In this document: positions 5,887 through 8,856 of the stretch, one piece after another | Position numbering within the stretch: the first letter of the stretch is position 1 | How the letters are laid out: every line of letters starts with the position of its first letter | NCBI GenBank assembly: GCA_003660635.1 | Contig: QMUP01000025.1 | Coordinates: 1 to 8,856, forward strand | Reading direction: 5' to 3' | DNA: 8,856 nucleotides | Source of the DNA: Candidatus Wolframiiraptor sp. | GTDB lineage: Archaea > Thermoproteota > Nitrososphaeria_A > Caldarchaeales > Wolframiiraptoraceae | Made by a program: the position numbers and the translations under genes | Notes under the pieces: model-generated | What the model was told of the DNA's origin: nothing | The model's input: only the letters and a program-made list of their open reading frames with translations | Database searches by the model: none

Positions 5887-6090
5887 TTAGAGCTTTATTC
5901 CGCGTTCCCTCAGTATTGTGAGTATTCTGGCTATCCTCCTTCTGATGTTCCTAATCTGGGCGGTTTTTTCGAGGCCGCCTCCAGCCACGGTCCTGCTCCT
6001 AACGAGGACTAATTCTGCCCTGAGCCTATCTAGCTCTGCTATCAATTCTTCTGTAGATTTTTCCCTAAGCTCCCTCACTTCCTTCACCAC
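5887..6090 (-). CDS. rpl29: Large ribosomal subunit protein uL29 (archaeal L29)
   Basis: Small helical 23S rRNA-binding protein near the peptide exit tunnel; in archaea and bacteria it lies next to the signal recognition particle docking site. At 67 residues it is normal. The pattern REKSTEELIAELDRLRAELVL, then GGGLEKTAQIRNIRRRIARILTILRER, is diagnostic. The start is GTG at 6090 with GGAGGG eight bases upstream, inside the end of uS3; the next codon is also GTG. The gene therefore overlaps uS3 by 26 bases. It is the last gene of the uL22-uS3-uL29 block. Where many archaea continue with SUI1 and rnp1, it meets the convergent Lrp-type gene after three bases. Confidence 0.95.
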   Translation of the reverse strand: MVKEVRELREKSTEELIAELDRLRAELVLVRSRTVAGGGLEKTAQIRNIRRRIARILTILRERGIKL

Positions 6091-6727
6091 TTCCAGTTCC
6101 CTCCGCGGCCTTGGACTCCTGAGCCGTTTCCTCCGAGGATTTTATGCTAACCTCCTCAGGCATGGGGGCATCGGGTGGATAGATCTTTACCTTAACGCCG
6201 AAAACCCCGCTCTTTAGGAGGACTGAGGCCTTCCCAACCTTGACGTATTTCAAGGCGAGGTCTCCGGACTTGGGCATTATCCCAGCGGAGAATTTTTCAG
6301 TCCTATGTCGGGCGGAGGTGAGCTTCCCGCTTATCTCTATCTCGACGCCCCTAGCCCCCGCATCCATTATCCGCCTTAATGCCCAGAAAGCTACTCTTCT
6401 ATGCCTTACCCCTCGTTGAAGGGCTTGGGCGATCCTGTGCGCCATTACGTGGGGGTTTAGCTCTGGGACCTCTATTTCTGCTACGGTTACATTCGGATTC
6501 TCGACCCCGAAACGCTTCTCAAGCTCCTCCGTGATCTCCTTTATCGTCCTCCCCCTCGATCCTATGACCCTCCCGGGTCTCATGGCGTAGATCGTCACCC
6601 GGGTCCCCATGGGCGTGAAGAAGATGTCTACTCCTCCAAAACCGGCGCCCTTGAGCTTCTCGGCCAAGTACTCGTATATCTCGCCTTTCTTGATCTTGGT
6701 CTTGAGGATGTTCTTAATCGAGGACAT
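6065..6727 (-). CDS. rps3: Small ribosomal subunit protein uS3 (archaeal S3)
   Basis: Head protein of the small subunit at the mRNA entry site. The N-terminal type II KH domain includes GRVIGSRGRTIKEI with the GSRG loop at residues 56-59. The C-terminal S3 domain contains RHRRVAFWALRRIMDAGARGVEIEISGKL at about 108-136, then RTEKFSAGIMPKSGD. At 220 residues it fits archaeal S3. The last 25 residues are a low-complexity acidic Glu/Gly/Ser/Ala tail, as often seen in archaeal S3, and its coding region also holds the uL29 ribosome binding site and start. The ATG at 6727 directly abuts the uL22 stop, with GAGGTG nine bases upstream, indicating coupled translation. Confidence 0.98.
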   Translation of the reverse strand: MSSIKNILKTKIKKGEIYEYLAEKLKGAGFGGVDIFFTPMGTRVTIYAMRPGRVIGSRGRTIKEITEELEKRFGVENPNVTVAEIEVPELNPHVMAHRIAQALQRGVRHRRVAFWALRRIMDAGARGVEIEISGKLTSARHRTEKFSAGIMPKSGDLALKYVKVGKASVLLKSGVFGVKVKIYPPDAPMPEEVSIKSSEETAQESKAAEGTGSGEGSEGA

Positions 6728-7186
6728 CTAGCCCTTCACCTCGCCAACTACCTCGATATGGACGAGCTGCTTATCATAGGGTGTGGCCCTTCCAAACGCC
6801 CTCTCGATGAATTTCCTAATCCTCCTCCCCTTATGGGCCGCAGCATGGATTATCACAACCTCATCTGGGTCGAAGCCCTTAAAGTCTGCGTTTGCCTCAA
6901 GGCTATCCAACAGCTTTAACATGTGCTTCGCGACCTTAACCGGATAACCTCCAGGACCCTTTGTCTGAGCATGATGTGCTCTTTTCTTCTTATATCTCCT
7001 GTAAGGTATCATGCGTTTCATCGCCACGACCTCTTCCAACAGCTTCCTGGCCTCAGGAATAGTCAGACCTACGATAGCTTTACATACTTCTCTACTCCAT
7101 TTCGGAGATACGTCTACCTCTCTTAGGCTCGCCTTGACCATTCTGGTCTCGTCGATCTCCTTCAGGGAGTAGCCCCAGTGAGGCAT
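6728..7186 (-). CDS. rpl22: Large ribosomal subunit protein uL22 (archaeal L22)
   Basis: Large-subunit protein whose extended loop lines the peptide exit tunnel. It is 152 residues. The archaeal start block MPHWGYSL is followed by VSPKWSREVCKAIVGLTIPEARKLLEEV, the MIPYRRYKKKRAHH loop, YPVKVAKHMLKLL and a C-terminal VIIHAAAHKGRRIRKFIERAFGR. I chose ATG 7186 because MPxWGYS is the conserved family start and GGGTG lies eight bases upstream. An in-frame TTG at 7231 would add 15 unrelated residues and lies at or before the predicted transcription start. It is the first gene of its block: the usual upstream genes S19 and L2 are missing, and a divergent oxidoreductase gene lies there instead. Confidence 0.97.
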   Translation of the reverse strand: MPHWGYSLKEIDETRMVKASLREVDVSPKWSREVCKAIVGLTIPEARKLLEEVVAMKRMIPYRRYKKKRAHHAQTKGPGGYPVKVAKHMLKLLDSLEANADFKGFDPDEVVIIHAAAHKGRRIRKFIERAFGRATPYDKQLVHIEVVGEVKG

Positions 7187-7246
7187 CGAACCCACACCCT
7201 TTTCAACTCTTCCTTGGCAAGTCTCCTCCAACCGAGCGCCCAGCCG

Positions 7247-7260
7247 CTATTTATCCTTTG
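7247..7260 (-). promoter_or_regulatory. Candidate BRE/TATA promoter for uL22-uS3-uL29
   Basis: On the minus strand this reads CAAAGGATAAATAG. The GATAAATA core resembles an archaeal TATA box, with an A-rich stretch where the BRE would lie. Transcription would start about 25 bases downstream, near 7225, giving a leader of about 40 bases to the uL22 ATG at 7186. The longer TTG start at 7231 would then be untranscribed. Confidence 0.5.
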
Positions 7261-7292
7261 AACTACGGCAATCATATGCCCTCATAGAAAAA

Positions 7293-7310
7293 GATTTACC
7301 AAAGTAAATC
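7293..7310. promoter_or_regulatory. Perfect inverted repeat, candidate operator upstream of the GltD-like gene
   Basis: GATTTAC-CAAA-GTAAATC has perfect 7-base arms and a 4-base spacer. It ends 23 bases before the ATG at 7334 and covers the position expected for a TATA box of that gene (AAAAAGATTTACC is the only A/T-rich stretch at that distance). A dimeric regulator bound here would block or direct TATA-binding protein. The arms could also form a short hairpin in RNA, but no T-run follows, so a terminator is unlikely. Confidence 0.55.
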
Positions 7311-7333
7311 CCCAAGGCTAGGCAGGAAGAGGC

Positions 7334-8856
7334 ATGGAAACGATGTCGAGCCTTATATCGCGGATAGGGGAGGAGCTACGGTCCCCGGAGCTAGCCGAGA
7401 GGATCAAGAAGATATTTGAGAAAGCCGGGATCCCATGGGACTTAAACCCCACCGACCTAGACATCAATCGCTTTGAGGCAGTAGCGAACTCCATGATAGA
7501 GGAGCTGGACCCAAGCGAGGGGAGGCTGGTTTATGGGAAGCTCCTAGAGAAGCTTAGGGAATGTGGGAGCGGGCTCCCGGAAATCCTAGAGGAAAAAGTC
7601 TTCCCCGAGAAGCTGCCGCCTGAGAAACGTAAAGAAAGCTTCGGGGAAATAGTTCTCCACGTAGATCCTGAAGAAGCCGCGGAAGAAGCGAAGAGATGCC
7701 TAAGGTGTAGGAACCCTAGATGCGTAGAAGCATGTCCACTGCATTTCCCGGTCCCGGCATTCCTCAAACTCACCGCCGAGAAAAAATTCGACAACGCGTG
7801 CAGAATCTTTTTGAGCCTCATACCCACACCCGCGACCTGCAGCAGGATCTGCATCGGATATTGCGAGGAGGCGTGTACGTTAAATCAGTTAGCTGGTAAA
7901 CCCGTTAAGATTAGAAACGTGAAGCGGGCGATCTCTGAGGTAACCGATGCTTCTGAGAACCTCCCCAAACCCCGACCCCATACAGGATTAAAGATCGCGG
8001 TCGTGGGATCTGGGCCGGCCGGGTTAACCGCCGCATATCACCTGAGGCTTCTCGGACATTATGTCACGGTATTCGAGGCGTCGGATAGAATTGGTGGAAT
8101 GTTAATAGACGCTATTCCCGAATTTAGGCTGCCTTCACGCGTCGTCGAAAAAGAGCTAGAGCTTCTGAGAATTCTGGGGATCGAGTTCAAGCCAAAGACC
8201 CTCATAGGCAGGGACCTCATGATCGATGATCTATTCAACCAAGGATACCATGCAATATTCATAGCAACAGGCGGAGGAGAACCACTTGTCCCTAAAATCC
8301 CCGGATTGGAATTGAAAGGAGTTCATATGGCATTAGATTTGTTGAGAAAAGTCAAGCGAGGTGAACACGTGGATATCTCCGGAAAAGTCTGGGTGATCGG
8401 TGGGGGAGATGTAGCGATGGACGTTGCCAGGACCGCCCTTAGACTCGGAGTGGAAGAAGTGAAGATAATGTATCGCAGGAGCAGGAGGGAGATGCCTGCC
8501 GATGAGAAGGAAATCGACGCGACACTCGAAGAAGGGATAGAAATAGTATTCCTAACTCAGCCAATTGAACTCATAGGAGAGGGGGGTAGGCTTAAGAAGA
8601 TGAAGTGCGTCAAGATGAGGCTCGGTGAACCTGGACCTGATGGCAGAAGAATTCCAATACCGATACCGGGGTCAGAGTTCGAAGTGGATGCTGATCACGT
8701 GATTTTCGCTATCGGCGGAAGACCCTCTACGAAGTGGATTAGGGAGGAAGATGGCATAGAATTAACTGAGAGGGGGCTGATAAAGGTCGATGAAAAACTA
8801 GCGACTTCGAGACCGGGAGTTTTCGCCGGAGGAGACGTTGTGAGGGGGTTATCGAC
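7334..8856 (+). CDS. GltD/NfnB-like NAD(P)H-dependent Fe-S flavin oxidoreductase, 3'-truncated by the window edge
   Basis: Open for 507 codons to the end of the window without a stop. Order of parts: an N-terminal region of about 110 residues with no motif I recognise; a two-cluster 4Fe-4S module with CLRCRNPRCVEACP (C122, C125, C130, C134) and TCSRICIGYCEEAC (C169, C173, C177, C181); an FAD Rossmann fold with VVGSGPAGLTAAYHL at 223-237 and GGMLIDAIPEFRLP; and an NAD(P)H Rossmann fold VIGGGDVAMDVARTAL at 354-369 with YRRSRREMPA. Then come DHVIFAIGGRP and PGVFAGGDVVRG at the edge. This is the glutamate synthase small-subunit/NfnB/dihydropyrimidine dehydrogenase family, which passes electrons between NAD(P)H, FAD and Fe-S centres. 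Without a large-subunit partner in view, the substrate is unknown. The start is ATG 7334 with AGGAAG four bases upstream; ATG 7343 is also possible. Confidence 0.88.
   Translation, partial: METMSSLISRIGEELRSPELAERIKKIFEKAGIPWDLNPTDLDINRFEAVANSMIEELDPSEGRLVYGKLLEKLRECGSGLPEILEEKVFPEKLPPEKRKESFGEIVLHVDPEEAAEEAKRCLRCRNPRCVEACPLHFPVPAFLKLTAEKKFDNACRIFLSLIPTPATCSRICIGYCEEACTLNQLAGKPVKIRNVKRAISEVTDASENLPKPRPHTGLKIAVVGSGPAGLTAAYHLRLLGHYVTVFEASDRIGGMLIDAIPEFRLPSRVVEKELELLRILGIEFKPKTLIGRDLMIDDLFNQGYHAIFIATGGGEPLVPKIPGLELKGVHMALDLLRKVKRGEHVDISGKVWVIGGGDVAMDVARTALRLGVEEVKIMYRRSRREMPADEKEIDATLEEGIEIVFLTQPIELIGEGGRLKKMKCVKMRLGEPGPDGRRIPIPIPGSEFEVDADHVIFAIGGRPSTKWIREEDGIELTERGLIKVDEKLATSRPGVFAGGDVVRGLS

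Noticed and set aside
7187..7231. A 15-residue N-terminal extension of uL22 from a TTG
   Set aside because: MPHWGYS is the conserved archaeal start, and the predicted transcription start lies at or downstream of the TTG.
7267..7280. GGCA...TGCC inverted repeat between the divergent promoters
   Set aside because: Arms of only four bases around a six-base spacer are expected by chance.
7531..8262. Minus-strand open frames inside the GltD-like gene
   Set aside because: The plus frame shows all Fe-S, FAD and NAD(P)H motifs; the opposite frames are low-complexity shadows.
1..8856. CRISPR arrays, tRNA or rRNA genes, insertion sequences and attachment sites
   Set aside because: No regularly spaced repeats, tRNA cloverleaf, transposase or flanking target duplication was seen; the inserted gene block has no mobile-element traces at its edges.

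Overview
The window is archaeal. It carries archaeal-type ribosomal proteins uL22, uS3, uL29, uS17 and uL14, the archaeal RNase P protein Rnp1, and a Taw2-type wyosine enzyme. Promoter candidates are TATA boxes about 25 bases before the start rather than -35/-10 pairs. Arg is mostly AGG/AGA, Lys and Glu are abundant, and the peroxiredoxin closely resembles those of hyperthermophilic archaea. These traits suggest a thermophilic, largely anaerobic archaeon, perhaps from the Thermoproteota/TACK side; I cannot place it more finely.

Layout, left to right: a 5'-truncated taw2 on + (2-796) meets uL14 (-) tail to tail, sharing TTAA. On the minus strand, uL14, uS17 and rnp1 form one short operon. Upstream of it, still on the minus strand, lie sfsA, a flavodiiron protein (fprA), a two-iron superoxide reductase, a bacterioferritin-like diiron protein and a Prx6-type peroxiredoxin. 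An Lrp/AsnC regulator is divergent from the peroxiredoxin (+, 5461-5883). It runs tail to tail into a second ribosomal block on the minus strand, uL29-uS3-uL22. Divergent from uL22, with 147 bases between the two starts, a GltD/NfnB-like Fe-S flavin oxidoreductase starts at 7334 and runs off the right edge. No RNA genes, insertion sequences, CRISPR arrays or long repeats are visible, and no gene-free stretch exceeds 300 bases.

The notable feature is the arrangement. In many archaea uL22-uS3-uL29-(SUI1)-rnp1-uS17-uL14 is contiguous. Here it is split between uL29 and rnp1 by about 4 kb of genes that mostly form an anaerobe's oxygen-defence set. By family knowledge, FprA reduces O2 to water, superoxide reductase turns superoxide into H2O2, and peroxiredoxin and the ferritin-like protein consume H2O2 and control iron. 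The Lrp-type protein shares a 48-base divergent promoter region with the peroxiredoxin gene and is the obvious candidate local regulator. No rubredoxin, thioredoxin or dedicated reductase is visible, so the electron donors must be encoded elsewhere. A perfect 7-base inverted repeat with a 4-base spacer precedes the GltD-like gene and is the clearest operator candidate.
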